From the NCBI GenBank assembly GCA_910585505.1, contig CAJUFF010000030.1, positions 1-22,296 of the forward strand: a stretch of DNA of 22,296 nt, given 5' to 3'. Of the stretch, positions 1 to 7,910 are shown one piece after another (position 1 is the first letter of the stretch; the number at the start of each line of letters is the position of its first letter). The translations under genes and the position numbers were made by a program. The notes below the pieces were generated by a model, which saw nothing but the letters and a program-made list of their open reading frames with translations, searched no databases and was not told the DNA's origin. This DNA is from an uncultured Ruminiclostridium sp. (GTDB taxonomy: Bacteria; Bacillota; Clostridia; Oscillospirales; Ruminococcaceae).

Positions 1-652
1 GGCTGACGTAGGAACGGGAAATTTTGAGTTTTTCCGCTACCTCTCGCTGGGTTAGAGCCTTGTCGGGAACGCCCTTAGTGGAATTAAGACCGTATCTGCT
101 GCATAAAATAAGCTTTTCCCTTTCGTCAAGGCTCTCATTTATATAGCGGTACAGCTTTTGAAGATCTATTCTGAGGTCTACCTCCTGTGAAACGTCGGTT
201 AGATCGCGGAAAATGTCGGCAATAGTGAGGGGATTTCCTTCTTTGTCCGTTTCAATGGGGGCGTCAAGATACATTTCGTTCTGCTTGTGCTTTATTTTTC
301 TGAGATACATTTTTATTTGATTGTCTATACACTTTCCCGCGTATGTGGAAAAATTTGTGTTTTTATCCCCCGAAAAGGTTTCTACCGCCTTGATAAGACC
401 GATGGTACCTATGGATATAAGATCCTCCTGTTCGTTGGATTCGGAATAATGTTTCTTCACTATGTACGCCACTAATCTCAGATTGTGTTCAATCAGCTTT
501 GCCCGCGCTTTTTCGTCCCCTTCGGCTATAAGCTTGATACACTCTTGCTCCTCCTTTTTTGAAAGCGGTTTGGGAAAGTTATTGGTTCTGTCAAGGTGCA
601 GGGCGAAAAACATTAAATTTTTTAATACAAACTGCATGATCAGCGTAAACAT
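1..652 (-). CDS. sigK: RNA polymerase sporulation sigma factor SigK precursor (3' end outside window)
   Basis: Late mother-cell sigma factor that directs spore coat and maturation genes. The 217 codons in view begin at ATG 652. The N-terminus (MFTLIMQFVLKNLMFFALHL, then DRTNNFPKPLS) has the hydrophobic pro-sequence followed by NxFPxPLS that is typical of pro-sigma-K, normally removed by the membrane protease SpoIVFB. Conserved region 2 follows (LIEHNLRLVAYIVKK, EDLISIGTIGLIKAV, FSTYAGKCIDNQI at about residues 53-113). Region 4.2 (LTQREVAEKLKISRSYVS, about 200-217) runs into the window edge. SigK is usually about 230-240 residues, so roughly 15-20 are missing. An AAAGGA ribosome site lies at 664-669 on the minus strand. 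No skin-type insertion interrupts the visible part. The gene is divergent from rnfC. A related sporulation sigma such as SigE is less likely because the pro-sequence and FPxPLS junction fit SigK best. Confidence 0.9.
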   Translation of the reverse strand, partial: MFTLIMQFVLKNLMFFALHLDRTNNFPKPLSKKEEQECIKLIAEGDEKARAKLIEHNLRLVAYIVKKHYSESNEQEDLISIGTIGLIKAVETFSGDKNTNFSTYAGKCIDNQIKMYLRKIKHKQNEMYLDAPIETDKEGNPLTIADIFRDLTDVSQEVDLRIDLQKLYRYINESLDEREKLILCSRYGLNSTKGVPDKALTQREVAEKLKISRSYVS

Positions 653-782
653 ATTGTGTACCGTCCTTTTAAGCTTTGTATTTATTATTTATTTTAGTTT
701 CTCGGCAATTATTCTTTATAGCTTGTGACGTTTTCGGATAAAATTTTTTTAAAAATAAAAATATATTAATAAGGTGTTTTTT

Positions 783-2066
783 ATGAGTTTACATTCAATT
801 CGGCTCCCACATCAGAAAAGCTCTGCCGAAACGCAGACCGCAAAGCCCCTGCTGCCACCCAAGGTGGTTATAAGCATGTCTCAGCACGGCGGAGTGCCGT
901 GTACCCCTCTTGTACAGGTGGGGGACGATGTAAAAACCGGTCAGCTTATAGGCAGCAGCGACGCGGTGATTTCCGCTCCCGTACATGCCAGTATCAGCGG
1001 AAAGGTTACGGCTGTAACCGACGTTATCAATATAGCCGGAAAGCGTAATACCGCTCTCGTCATCGAAGCGTCCAACAAGCAGGAGCTTCATGAAAGCGTA
1101 AAGCCACCCGAAGTCACCGACCGCACAAGCTTTATAGAAGCGGTAAAGAACAGCGGTTCGGTCGGTCTCGGAGGAGCGGGCTTTCCCACCTATGTTAAAA
1201 TGAATTACGACCCAAATACTTCAAACGTGGACACACTTTTGATTAACGCAGCCGAGTGTGAGCCTTATATAACCTCGGACTACCGCGCCATAATAGAAAG
1301 CGCGGATAAGCTGATAAACGGCATAAAGCTCATAATGAAATATCTGGATATCCCCAAAGCCTGTATCGGCGTAGAAGCGGACAAAGGGAAAGCCATCTCG
1401 ATGCTTTCCGAGCTTTGTGCGAAGGAAAACGGAATCACGGTAAAAAGACTGCCATCCGCTTACCCGCAGGGGGCGGAAAAGGTGCTTATATACAACGTTA
1501 CGGGACGTACTCTTAAGGAGGGAGAGCTTCCGCTTTCGGTGCACTGCCTTGTAATGAACGTTTCTTCGGTAATCTTTATCAACGATTACATAAAAACGGG
1601 AATTCCCCTTATAAAGCGCAGACTTACACTGGACGGAAACATAGTCAACAAACCGGTAAACGTGATAGTGCCCATAGGAACACAGCTAAGTCAGCTTACC
1701 AAGCCGGCCAATCTGAGGCGCCAGCCCGACAGGGTTATTTTCGGCGGTCCTATGATGGGAAGCAGCGTTTATGACCCAGAAATGCCGATTATGAAAACCA
1801 ACAATGCGGTGCTGTTCTTTGAGGGAGTTTCGGCGGTTCATGAGCCTACGCCCTGTATCCGCTGCGGAAGGTGCGTAAGAGCCTGTTCCATGAACCTGAT
1901 GCCCACCGAGCTGGAATCCGCCTACGACAGAAAAGACGCCGAGGCTCTTAAAAAGCTTAAGGTAAATCTTTGCATGAACTGCGGAGCTTGCTCCTACGTA
2001 TGTCCGGCGAAAAGAAATCTTTCGGAAAAGAATCAGCTTGCGAAACTTTTCCTTAGAAATGCGTAA
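783..2066 (+). CDS. rnfC: Rnf complex subunit RnfC (NADH/FMN and 2x[4Fe-4S] peripheral subunit)
   Basis: RnfC is the cytoplasmic subunit of the ion-translocating ferredoxin:NAD+ oxidoreductase. It resembles the NuoF/Nqo1 fold and is the site of NAD(H) exchange. The 427-residue product starts with a barrel-sandwich region (about 25-95). GLGGAGFPT (128-136) and INAAECEPY (154-162) follow, the flavin/NAD-binding signature of the family. Two ferredoxin motifs close the protein: CIRCGRC with C368 (358-368) and CMNCGAC with C407 (397-407). I chose ATG 783 over the in-frame GTG at 774 because the ribosome site AAGGTG (771-776) overlaps that GTG and sits 6 bases before the ATG. It is the first gene of an rnfCDGEAB operon, the order used by acetogens and other clostridia. 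No convincing promoter was found in the AT-rich 653-782 gap shared with sigK. Confidence 0.95.
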   Translation: MSLHSIRLPHQKSSAETQTAKPLLPPKVVISMSQHGGVPCTPLVQVGDDVKTGQLIGSSDAVISAPVHASISGKVTAVTDVINIAGKRNTALVIEASNKQELHESVKPPEVTDRTSFIEAVKNSGSVGLGGAGFPTYVKMNYDPNTSNVDTLLINAAECEPYITSDYRAIIESADKLINGIKLIMKYLDIPKACIGVEADKGKAISMLSELCAKENGITVKRLPSAYPQGAEKVLIYNVTGRTLKEGELPLSVHCLVMNVSSVIFINDYIKTGIPLIKRRLTLDGNIVNKPVNVIVPIGTQLSQLTKPANLRRQPDRVIFGGPMMGSSVYDPEMPIMKTNNAVLFFEGVSAVHEPTPCIRCGRCVRACSMNLMPTELESAYDRKDAEALKKLKVNLCMNCGACSYVCPAKRNLSEKNQLAKLFLRNA

Positions 2067-2090
2067 TTTTTGAAAGGATCAATATATAAT

Positions 2091-3014
2091 ATGACAAATT
2101 ATCTTGTTGAGCCCGCGCCGCATATAAAAAGCAAAATAACCACCCAGAAGGTGATGCTGCACGTAATTATCGCTCTTTTGCCGTCGGTTATGGCCTCAAC
2201 TTACATATACGGGCTCAGAGCGCTGCTTATGATAGTTATATGTTCCGCCTGCTGTGTGCTTTCGGAGCTGATATTTGAAAAAATAACTAAAAGACCCAGA
2301 ACAATAAACGACCTGTCGGCGGTGGTAACGGGTATCCTGCTCGCTTTTAACCTTCCGCCCACACTCCCGTTTTATATGGCGGCAATTGGAAGCGTTGTGG
2401 CAATTGTCGCGGTAAAGCAGCTTTTCGGCGGAATCGGACAAAATTTTGCCAATCCCGCAATTACCGCGCGAATAGTGCTTATGCTGTCTTTCTCTTCTTA
2501 TATGACCACATGGGTACAGCCTTTTTACTACACTATGTCGGCTGACGCGGTTTCCTCGGCCACACCGCTTGTTTCCGAAGAGCCGCTTGAATTTTTCGAC
2601 CTGTTTTTCGCCAAATCGGGCTGTATCGGTGAGTGCTGCAACGCCGCGCTTATATTGGGAGGTCTTTACCTTATATTTACAAGGATAATTACTCCCATTG
2701 TTCCTATTGCTTATATAGGTACGGTTGCATTGCTTACTTGGATATCCGGCGGTGATGTGTTAAGTCAGGTGTTGTCCGGCGGACTTGTATTGGGCGCCTT
2801 TTTTATGGCGACCGACTATGCCACCACGCCCATCAGAACCAACGGAAAACTGATATTTGCCGTGGGATGCGGACTGCTGACCTTTGTTATCCGAAACTAC
2901 GGTTCAATGCCGGAAGGCGTTTCCTACTCAATACTGATTATGAATATAATTACGCCGTATATAGATAAGCTTACGGTTTCCCACCCCTTCGGAGCTAAAA
3001 AGGAGGCGAAATAG
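2091..3014 (+). CDS. rnfD: Rnf complex subunit RnfD (membrane subunit, covalent FMN)
   Basis: Integral membrane subunit of the Rnf complex, homologous to NqrB. It carries covalently bound FMN and takes part in ion translocation. The 307-residue sequence is mostly membrane helices (for example LHVIIALLPSVMAS, ALLMIVICSACCVL, YMAAIGSVVAIVAVK). It contains FGGIGQNFANPA at 112-122 and DAVSSATPL at 152-160. The SSAT motif, with Thr158, matches the family's flavinylation site, where SGAT is the commoner form. The start is set at ATG 2091, with AAAGGA at 2073-2078; the upstream in-frame TTG at 2070 overlaps that site and is unlikely. The gap to rnfC is 24 bases, and rnfG follows after 2 bases with its ribosome site inside the rnfD 3' end, so translation is probably coupled. 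Confidence 0.94.
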   Translation: MTNYLVEPAPHIKSKITTQKVMLHVIIALLPSVMASTYIYGLRALLMIVICSACCVLSELIFEKITKRPRTINDLSAVVTGILLAFNLPPTLPFYMAAIGSVVAIVAVKQLFGGIGQNFANPAITARIVLMLSFSSYMTTWVQPFYYTMSADAVSSATPLVSEEPLEFFDLFFAKSGCIGECCNAALILGGLYLIFTRIITPIVPIAYIGTVALLTWISGGDVLSQVLSGGLVLGAFFMATDYATTPIRTNGKLIFAVGCGLLTFVIRNYGSMPEGVSYSILIMNIITPYIDKLTVSHPFGAKKEAK

Positions 3015-3016
3015 TC

Positions 3017-3574
3017 ATGAGCAGATTCAAGCCCACTATCGTACTAACTTGTATAACCACTCTGACAGCGCTTTTGCTTACAGTGACCCACACCTTCACT
3101 TATGTTGACACATCGGGTGTGATTACCGAAAAGTTGATGAAATCCTGCGTTGAAACAATGGGCGAGGGGGATTTCAGGATAGTAACGGACTGGCAGGCAG
3201 AAGGCTACGCCACGGCAAAGCCGGATAATGTTGAAAAAATGATAAAGAAATCCGACGGAACAGTGGCCTTTGAGATAATCACAAGCGGCTATGCTAAAGG
3301 CGGTCTCGATATGCTTGTGGCAATGAACGAGGACGGAAGCATAAAGGCGGTCAGCGTGGTCTCTTTAAGCGAAACTCCGGGACTTGGCACAAAAGTGCAG
3401 GACGGAGGATTTTTAGAGCAGTACAAGGGAAAAAGCGAAAAGCTTACTGCGGTTAAAAGCGCTCCCTCCGCCGATAACGAGATACAGGCGGTGACCGGAG
3501 CCACGCGCTCCTCAAAGGGAGTTACCGAGGCGGTAAATATTGCTCTTGAAGTATACCCGCAGCTTGGCGATTGA
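3017..3574 (+). CDS. rnfG: Rnf complex subunit RnfG (FMN-binding, extracytoplasmic)
   Basis: RnfG carries a covalently bound FMN on the outer face of the membrane and relays electrons within the Rnf complex. The 185-residue protein has one N-terminal membrane anchor (PTIVLTCITTLTALLLTV, residues 6-23). An FMN-binding domain follows with ETPGLGTK (119-126) and the flavinylation motif VTGATRSS, where Thr163 is the expected phosphoester attachment residue. Flavin attachment in this family requires an ApbE-type flavin transferase, which is not encoded in the window. The ribosome site AAGGAGG (3000-3006) lies inside rnfD, and the two genes are 2 bases apart. Start ATG 3017 is unambiguous. Length and motif order are normal for the family. 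Confidence 0.95.
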   Translation: MSRFKPTIVLTCITTLTALLLTVTHTFTYVDTSGVITEKLMKSCVETMGEGDFRIVTDWQAEGYATAKPDNVEKMIKKSDGTVAFEIITSGYAKGGLDMLVAMNEDGSIKAVSVVSLSETPGLGTKVQDGGFLEQYKGKSEKLTAVKSAPSADNEIQAVTGATRSSKGVTEAVNIALEVYPQLGD

Positions 3575-3631
3575 TTTTATCCTATCTATACAAAATAGTA
3601 TAAACCTCTTTCGGAAGGAATATTGGTTAAT

Positions 3632-4318
3632 ATGAGTTATTTAAAAGAATTTACTAAGGGTATTCTGAAGGAAAACCCGAACCTTGTAATGCTGCTGGGA
3701 ATGTGTCCAACATTGGCGGTAACGACAATGGCGGAAAACGGACTGGGAATGGGACTCGCCACTACGTTTGTGCTGGTTTGTTCCAATCTGGTTATTTCGC
3801 TGCTCAAAAAAGTGATTCCTTCACAGGTGCGGCTGCCCAGCTTTATCGTTATTATATCCGGATTTGTAACGCTGGTGGGAATGCTGTTGCAAAAGTACAT
3901 ACCGTCGCTTTATGACGCGCTGGGGTTGTTTCTCAGTCTTATTACGGTAAACTGTATAATTCTGGGAAGAGCGGAAATGTTTGCCTGTAAAAACAGAGTG
4001 CTGCCGTCGGTATTGGACGGATTGGGAATGGGCGTAGGCTTTACCTTGTCGCTGCTTACGGTTGGTTCGTTCAGGGAGATATTGGGTTCCGGAACATGGT
4101 TTGGAATAAAGCTGCTGCCCGATTTTATTGAACCGATGACGATATTTATTTTGCCGGCGGGAGGATTTTTCTCGTTAGGGGTAATTATTGCCCTTGTGGG
4201 TAAGATCAGCAAGAGGAAGCCTAAGGATATAAGCTGTTCGGGCTGTCCAAACAGGGAAATCTGTAAGTTTGCCGAAGGAGATAATATTTCGGAGAAAGCT
4301 GCAGCGGTTGAAAAATAA
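3632..4318 (+). CDS. rnfE: Rnf complex subunit RnfE (integral membrane), with Cys-containing tail
   Basis: Polytopic membrane subunit homologous to NqrD and paralogous to RnfA; together they form the core that moves Na+ or H+. Signatures include KENPNLVMLLGMCPTLAV near the N-terminus, ITVNCIILGRAEMFA at about 107-121 and GSFREILGSGTWFG at about 147-160. The last ~35 residues are soluble and hold CSGCPNREIC, three cysteines spaced C-x2-C-x5-C, of unknown role. ATG 3632 is preferred over the TTG at 3623, because the site GGAAGGA (3613-3619) is 12 bases from the ATG but only 3 from the TTG. The same 11-12 base spacing occurs before rnfD, rnfA, rnfB and alaS. The gap to rnfA is 102 bases, the longest inside the operon, and I see no gene or clear terminator in it. 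Confidence 0.93.
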   Translation: MSYLKEFTKGILKENPNLVMLLGMCPTLAVTTMAENGLGMGLATTFVLVCSNLVISLLKKVIPSQVRLPSFIVIISGFVTLVGMLLQKYIPSLYDALGLFLSLITVNCIILGRAEMFACKNRVLPSVLDGLGMGVGFTLSLLTVGSFREILGSGTWFGIKLLPDFIEPMTIFILPAGGFFSLGVIIALVGKISKRKPKDISCSGCPNREICKFAEGDNISEKAAAVEK

Positions 4319-4420
4319 ACTTCGTCCTTGCTGCAAGCTACTATCGAAACAGGTAAAGGCGCTCCCCTAAAAATATAAAACCGACGCGACAATTTCACCA
4401 CGAAAGGATCAGTTACGAAA

Positions 4421-5023
4421 ATGGAAATTTTCAAAAACATAGCCATAATTCTTTTGACGGGAATATTGACCGAAAACTTTGTATTGAGTAAGTTTTTGGG
4501 TATTTGCCCCTTTTTGGGCGTTTCAAAAAAAGCCGCCAGCTCTCTGGGAATGGGAATCGCCGTTACTTTCGTAATGGTTTTCGCAACTGCCGCTACTTAC
4601 CCGATCTATCACGGCGTACTTGTACCACTCAAAATCGAGTATATGCAGACAGTGGCCTTTATACTGGTAATCGCGCTGCTGGTACAGCTTGTGGAAATGG
4701 CTATGAAAAAATATATGCCACCCCTATATAAAGCATTGGGTGTATACCTTCCGCTTATAACCACTAACTGTGCTGTTTTGGGCGTTACTATACTCAATAT
4801 AGACAACGGCTACAATTTCGGCGAGTCAATTGTCAACGCACTGGGTGCGGGTCTGGGATTCCTTTTGGTTATGCTTATTTTTTCCGGAGTTCGCGGAAGA
4901 ATAGAAAAATGCAATGTGCCCAAAGCCATGCAGGGAACGCCCATAACCCTTATAGCCGCGTCAATAGTGTCCTTAGCGTTTATCGGCTTCGGCGGTATAG
5001 TGGATAATATTTTCGGCGCTTGA
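4421..5023 (+). CDS. rnfA: Rnf complex subunit RnfA (integral membrane)
   Basis: Membrane subunit homologous to NqrE; it pairs with RnfE around an inter-subunit [2Fe-2S] centre in structures of the family. The 200-residue protein is almost all transmembrane helix. It shows the expected LTENFVLSKFLGICPFLGVS (residues 16-35) and PLITTNCAVLGV (about 111-122). The two family cysteines, in GICPF and TNCAV, are both present and are the likely cluster ligands. ATG 4421 has AAAGGA at 4403-4408, 12 bases upstream. It is followed after 37 bases by rnfB. Length is normal and no frameshift is visible. Confidence 0.94.
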   Translation: MEIFKNIAIILLTGILTENFVLSKFLGICPFLGVSKKAASSLGMGIAVTFVMVFATAATYPIYHGVLVPLKIEYMQTVAFILVIALLVQLVEMAMKKYMPPLYKALGVYLPLITTNCAVLGVTILNIDNGYNFGESIVNALGAGLGFLLVMLIFSGVRGRIEKCNVPKAMQGTPITLIAASIVSLAFIGFGGIVDNIFGA

Positions 5024-5060
5024 TGTTAACATCGGGTAAAGAGGAAGGAATTGCTGTAAA

Positions 5061-5867
5061 ATGGATTTTGTATTAAGAATAGTCTTTTTCCTTGTAATAG
5101 GCGCGGTATCGGGCGCTTTACTCACAATTGCGGGAAAGTTGTTTTTCGTTAAAACAGACGAAACTGTGGAGAAAATAACCGAGGCTCTGCCGGGGGCGAA
5201 CTGCGGCGGCTGCGGCTTTGCTGGCTGCGAAGCCTACGCCGAGGCGATAGCCACGGGCAAGGCTAAGCCCAACATGTGCTCTCCCGGCGGACTTGATGTA
5301 AATAAGAAGATAAGCGCCATTTTAGGCGTGGCGGTAGAAGAGGCTGAACCGATTGTAGCTTACGTTCACTGTAACGGCTGCAATACCGCCACAGAGGATA
5401 AATATAAGTACATAGGCACAAAAAGCTGCACTGCCGCCGAAAAGTTCTATAACGGAAAAGGAAGCTGTTCCTTCGGCTGCATCGGATTCGGCGACTGCGT
5501 AAACGCCTGCGACAGCGGCGGAATAAGCATTGTGGACGGAGTGGCGGTTATAAACCCCAGTATGTGTATAGCCTGCGGCAAATGCATCAAGGCGTGCCCA
5601 AATCACCTTATTTCCTTTAAAAAGAAATACTCCACGGCAGCCGTACGGTGCTCTTCACAGGACGCGGGAAAAATCACCCGAACCGTCTGCAAAAACGGCT
5701 GTATCGCCTGCGGTATCTGCGTGAAAAAATGTCCGGAGGGAGCCATTGCCATCAATGCCAATCATGCGGAAATCAATTATGATAAATGCGTTTCCTGCGG
5801 AATCTGTGCACAGGCGTGTCCCGTCAAGTGTATAGAAATGTTGGAAAAGTGTGCCCCACAGGCTTGA
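5061..5867 (+). CDS. rnfB: Rnf complex subunit RnfB (multi-[4Fe-4S] ferredoxin-accepting subunit)
   Basis: RnfB accepts electrons from reduced ferredoxin and passes them into the Rnf complex. The 268-residue protein has an N-terminal membrane helix (about 4-30). An Fe-S domain of the RnfB/NapF type follows, with C48, C51, C56 and C73 in the context ANCGGCGFAGCEAYAEAI. Four further cysteine groups follow: C136/C140/C146/C150, CIACGKCIKAC (169-179), GCIACGICVKKC (214-224, with C210 just before) and CVSCGICAQAC (243-253). That is enough for several [4Fe-4S] clusters, at the cluster-rich end of the family as seen in clostridia and acetogens. The ribosome site AGGAAGGA (5042-5049) precedes ATG 5061. 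The GGDEF gene begins 18 bases after the stop codon. Confidence 0.95.
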   Translation: MDFVLRIVFFLVIGAVSGALLTIAGKLFFVKTDETVEKITEALPGANCGGCGFAGCEAYAEAIATGKAKPNMCSPGGLDVNKKISAILGVAVEEAEPIVAYVHCNGCNTATEDKYKYIGTKSCTAAEKFYNGKGSCSFGCIGFGDCVNACDSGGISIVDGVAVINPSMCIACGKCIKACPNHLISFKKKYSTAAVRCSSQDAGKITRTVCKNGCIACGICVKKCPEGAIAINANHAEINYDKCVSCGICAQACPVKCIEMLEKCAPQA

Positions 5868-5885
5868 TTTAACGGAGGAGCCCGA

Positions 5886-7085
5886 TTGTCAAAGAATTTG
5901 AATTTGTTTAAAAGCGTTATTTCCGATTACACCAAACATTTAAGCGGAGAAAAAATCAGAGAATTTGAGGCGGAGGATCCCCTTTCCAAGAACTTTTTAA
6001 GACAAAGGCTTTGCGAAGTCAACAGCAAAAGGGTTGTATTTTTTGCCATTGCCTCCGCAATTGTTTCTGTATTTTTTTCCGTACTGATTATTTTAAATAT
6101 CAGTATGAGCACGATAAGGGAGTCCGTTTTCTCTCTTATCGGCTTGTTTTTAACGGCGACGGGCTGCTTGTGCTGCGCCGTCGTTATTTACCGTGAGCTT
6201 AATAAAAAAAGAACTGATATTCAAAGATCGGAAAGATTTGTTTTTGTTTATTGGATTTTGTTTTCTTTAGGTTCACTGCTGATTTCCGCCGCCGATTTTT
6301 CCGTAAATGTGTTCGCTTACAGATTTTGCCTTTATCTTGCCATAATGACTGTTTTCCCTCTGTTTGAGATAAAAAGGGCTCTGTTGCTTATTATTCCGTA
6401 TCTTGCCGTTGTTCTGGCTTTAGGGATGGTTTTCGGAGCAAGCGCCGAAATATATATTATATCTGTCGCCCTGGCTTTCGCTTATCTTATAATTTCCTCA
6501 TTGGTGTACAGCTCCTTCTGCTGTCTTTTTATCAGCGACCGTCAACTGAACACCGTCAACGAACGGTGCAGGCAGATAAACGAGAAGGACGCATCCACGG
6601 GACTCCTAAATAAGAAGGGACTTATTAACCGTCTAAACGAAATAATGAACAGGGGCGCCGAAAAAAACATCGCCGCCGTATTTTTTGATATAGACGATTT
6701 CAGGCGCTATAATCATATCTATACGGATACCGAAAGCGACGAGTGTCTTTACAATATCTGCAATTGCGTCAGGATTGTGGCTAAGTCAAAAACGGATATA
6801 ATTTCAAGGTATGGCGGGGACGAATTTGTTATAATAGTACAGAATACCACCGAGTACGAGCTTATTTATTTTGCTGAGCAGATAAGAAAAAGCGTTGAAA
6901 GAATGGCGCTTCCATTTGAAGAGGGGAAGATTGTTACCGTTTCAATCGGCGTATCTTCTATTGTGGAAGGAGAATTGGATGATTATTCTGTCATGCTTAA
7001 GGAAGCGGAAGACAGTCTGGTTTTGGCTAAAAACGGAGGAAGGAACTGCGTGGGGTATATGGGTAATGTGTTCAGGGCAAATTAG
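5886..7085 (+). CDS. Membrane-bound GGDEF protein (probable diguanylate cyclase)
   Basis: Predicted to make cyclic di-GMP from two GTP. The 399-residue protein starts at TTG 5886, placed by GGAGGAG at 5874-5880 and the lack of any nearby in-frame ATG. About six membrane helices span residues 51-215. A GGDEF domain follows (about 233-399): DASTGLLNKKGL, FFDIDDF (266-272, metal-binding Asp268), Asn276, GGDEF (310-314) and a closing AKNGGRNCVGY. The catalytic GGDEF signature is intact. The usual ND..GH..GD stretch is degenerate here (NHIYTDTESD), keeping the Asn and the final Asp. The product-inhibition RxxD site is SKTD (301-304), so feedback by c-di-GMP at that site should be absent. No sensory domain other than the membrane part is visible. 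Position suggests co-transcription with rnfB; a functional link to Rnf is inference. Confidence 0.85.
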   Translation: MSKNLNLFKSVISDYTKHLSGEKIREFEAEDPLSKNFLRQRLCEVNSKRVVFFAIASAIVSVFFSVLIILNISMSTIRESVFSLIGLFLTATGCLCCAVVIYRELNKKRTDIQRSERFVFVYWILFSLGSLLISAADFSVNVFAYRFCLYLAIMTVFPLFEIKRALLLIIPYLAVVLALGMVFGASAEIYIISVALAFAYLIISSLVYSSFCCLFISDRQLNTVNERCRQINEKDASTGLLNKKGLINRLNEIMNRGAEKNIAAVFFDIDDFRRYNHIYTDTESDECLYNICNCVRIVAKSKTDIISRYGGDEFVIIVQNTTEYELIYFAEQIRKSVERMALPFEEGKIVTVSIGVSSIVEGELDDYSVMLKEAEDSLVLAKNGGRNCVGYMGNVFRAN

Positions 7086-7126
7086 GAAATGCGGCAAACG
7101 ATACTTTTTTCATATCGCAGCCATTT

Positions 7127-7301
7127 AGGCAACACCGCGCAAAGACCGCGCTACGCGCTTTGCCGCGCATACGCTTGCATCTTTTCCGTCATTTTTGCCC
7201 AAAACTCCTTGAAATACGCCAGTATTCCTGTGTCGTTTTGGACAATCTGACGAAAAAGCTGACTGCGCGTCTGCACGACAATCTTTGTGCGGTGTTGCCT
7301 T
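7127..7301 (-). repeat. MITE-like repeat, copy 1
   Basis: This element is bounded by GGCAACACCGCGCAAAGA on the left and TCTTTGTGCGGTGTTGCC on the right, which are inverted copies of each other. Read on the minus strand it is nearly the same sequence as copies 2 and 3. The 12-bp segment missing from copy 2 is present here. The internal hairpin AATAC-GCCA-GTATT lies at 7213-7226, nested in GTTTTGG/CCAAAAC arms. It fills most of the gap between the GGDEF gene and the mpg gene. Its outermost bases are degraded relative to copy 3 (TTAGGC instead of TTAAGGC), and no target duplication can be assigned. Confidence 0.85.
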
Positions 7302-7351
7302 TAGTGTGAATTTATGTCCATAGATAAAAAACCATCAAAGAGGAGATAACC

Positions 7352-7867
7352 ATGAAAAAGCTCGACTACGATTTTTTTCATAGAGACAGATTAACGGTAG
7401 CAAAAGACTTAGCCGGTAAGATAATCGCAAGAAAAATGCCCGGCGGGGAGATTTTGAGGGTAAGGATAGCCGAAACAGAAGCCTACGGAGGAGAAGAGGA
7501 CAAAGCCTGTCACGCTTCAAAGGGAAGGACTCCACGAACCGAGCTTCTGTACGGAAGGGCGGGAATCATTTACGTATACCTGTGCTACGGTATGCACTGG
7601 CTTATGAATGTAATAACGGGAGATGAAGGAAAGCCCGAAGGCGTTCTGCTGAGAGCGGGTGAAGGAAAACTGAACGGCCCCGCAAAGCTTACCAAAAAAA
7701 TCGGAGTAGATAAACGCTTTAACGGTATGTCCATATGCGGAAATGAGGAAATATGGATAGAGGACGACGGAAACCGTTTTGATATTGTTGCCGCGCCAAG
7801 AGTGGGAATAGATTACGCAGGAGAAGAATGGGCAAATAAGCCGTGGCGTTTTATTGTGAAAAAATGA
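7352..7867 (+). CDS. DNA-3-methyladenine glycosylase, Mpg/AAG family
   Basis: Base-excision repair enzyme that removes alkylated purines such as 3-methyladenine. The 171-residue product shows the family motifs in order: RIAETEAYGG (38-47), which holds the catalytic glutamate, DKACHASKGRTPR (50-62), YVYLCYGMHWLMNV (74-87), GVLLRAG (97-103), NGPAKLTKKIGV (108-119) and AAPRVGI (147-153). It is slightly shorter than many bacterial members (about 190-200), but no core motif is missing. ATG 7352 is preceded by AAAGAGGAG at 7337-7345. It stands alone, with repeat copy 1 immediately upstream and a converging MFS gene downstream. Confidence 0.93.
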   Translation: MKKLDYDFFHRDRLTVAKDLAGKIIARKMPGGEILRVRIAETEAYGGEEDKACHASKGRTPRTELLYGRAGIIYVYLCYGMHWLMNVITGDEGKPEGVLLRAGEGKLNGPAKLTKKIGVDKRFNGMSICGNEEIWIEDDGNRFDIVAAPRVGIDYAGEEWANKPWRFIVKK

Positions 7868-7869
7868 CC

Positions 7870-7910
7870 GTATTATTTATCTATACCTTGATCAAAGATT
7901 AGTATTATTT
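7870..7910 (+). repeat. Short repeat B, copy 1 (between convergent mpg and MFS genes)
   Basis: Reads TATTATTT, then CTATACCTTGATCAAAG, then ATTAGTATTA. The same arrangement (TATTATTT, GTACCTTGACCAAGG, ATTAGTATTA) occurs on the minus strand at 14246-14282 before typA. The centre is a near-palindrome, CCTTG-AT-CAAAG. It fills the gap between two convergent genes and overlaps the stop codon of the MFS gene at 7905-7907. Its function is unknown; a shared terminator is possible, but the stem is short. Confidence 0.6.

Noticed and set aside
653..730. A sigma-E promoter before sigK
   Set aside because: Only a loose partial match (AATACAAA) to the -10 pattern and no believable -35 were found, so it is not listed.
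774..782. GTG at 774 as the rnfC start
   Set aside because: It overlaps the AAGGTG ribosome site; ATG 783 has correct spacing.
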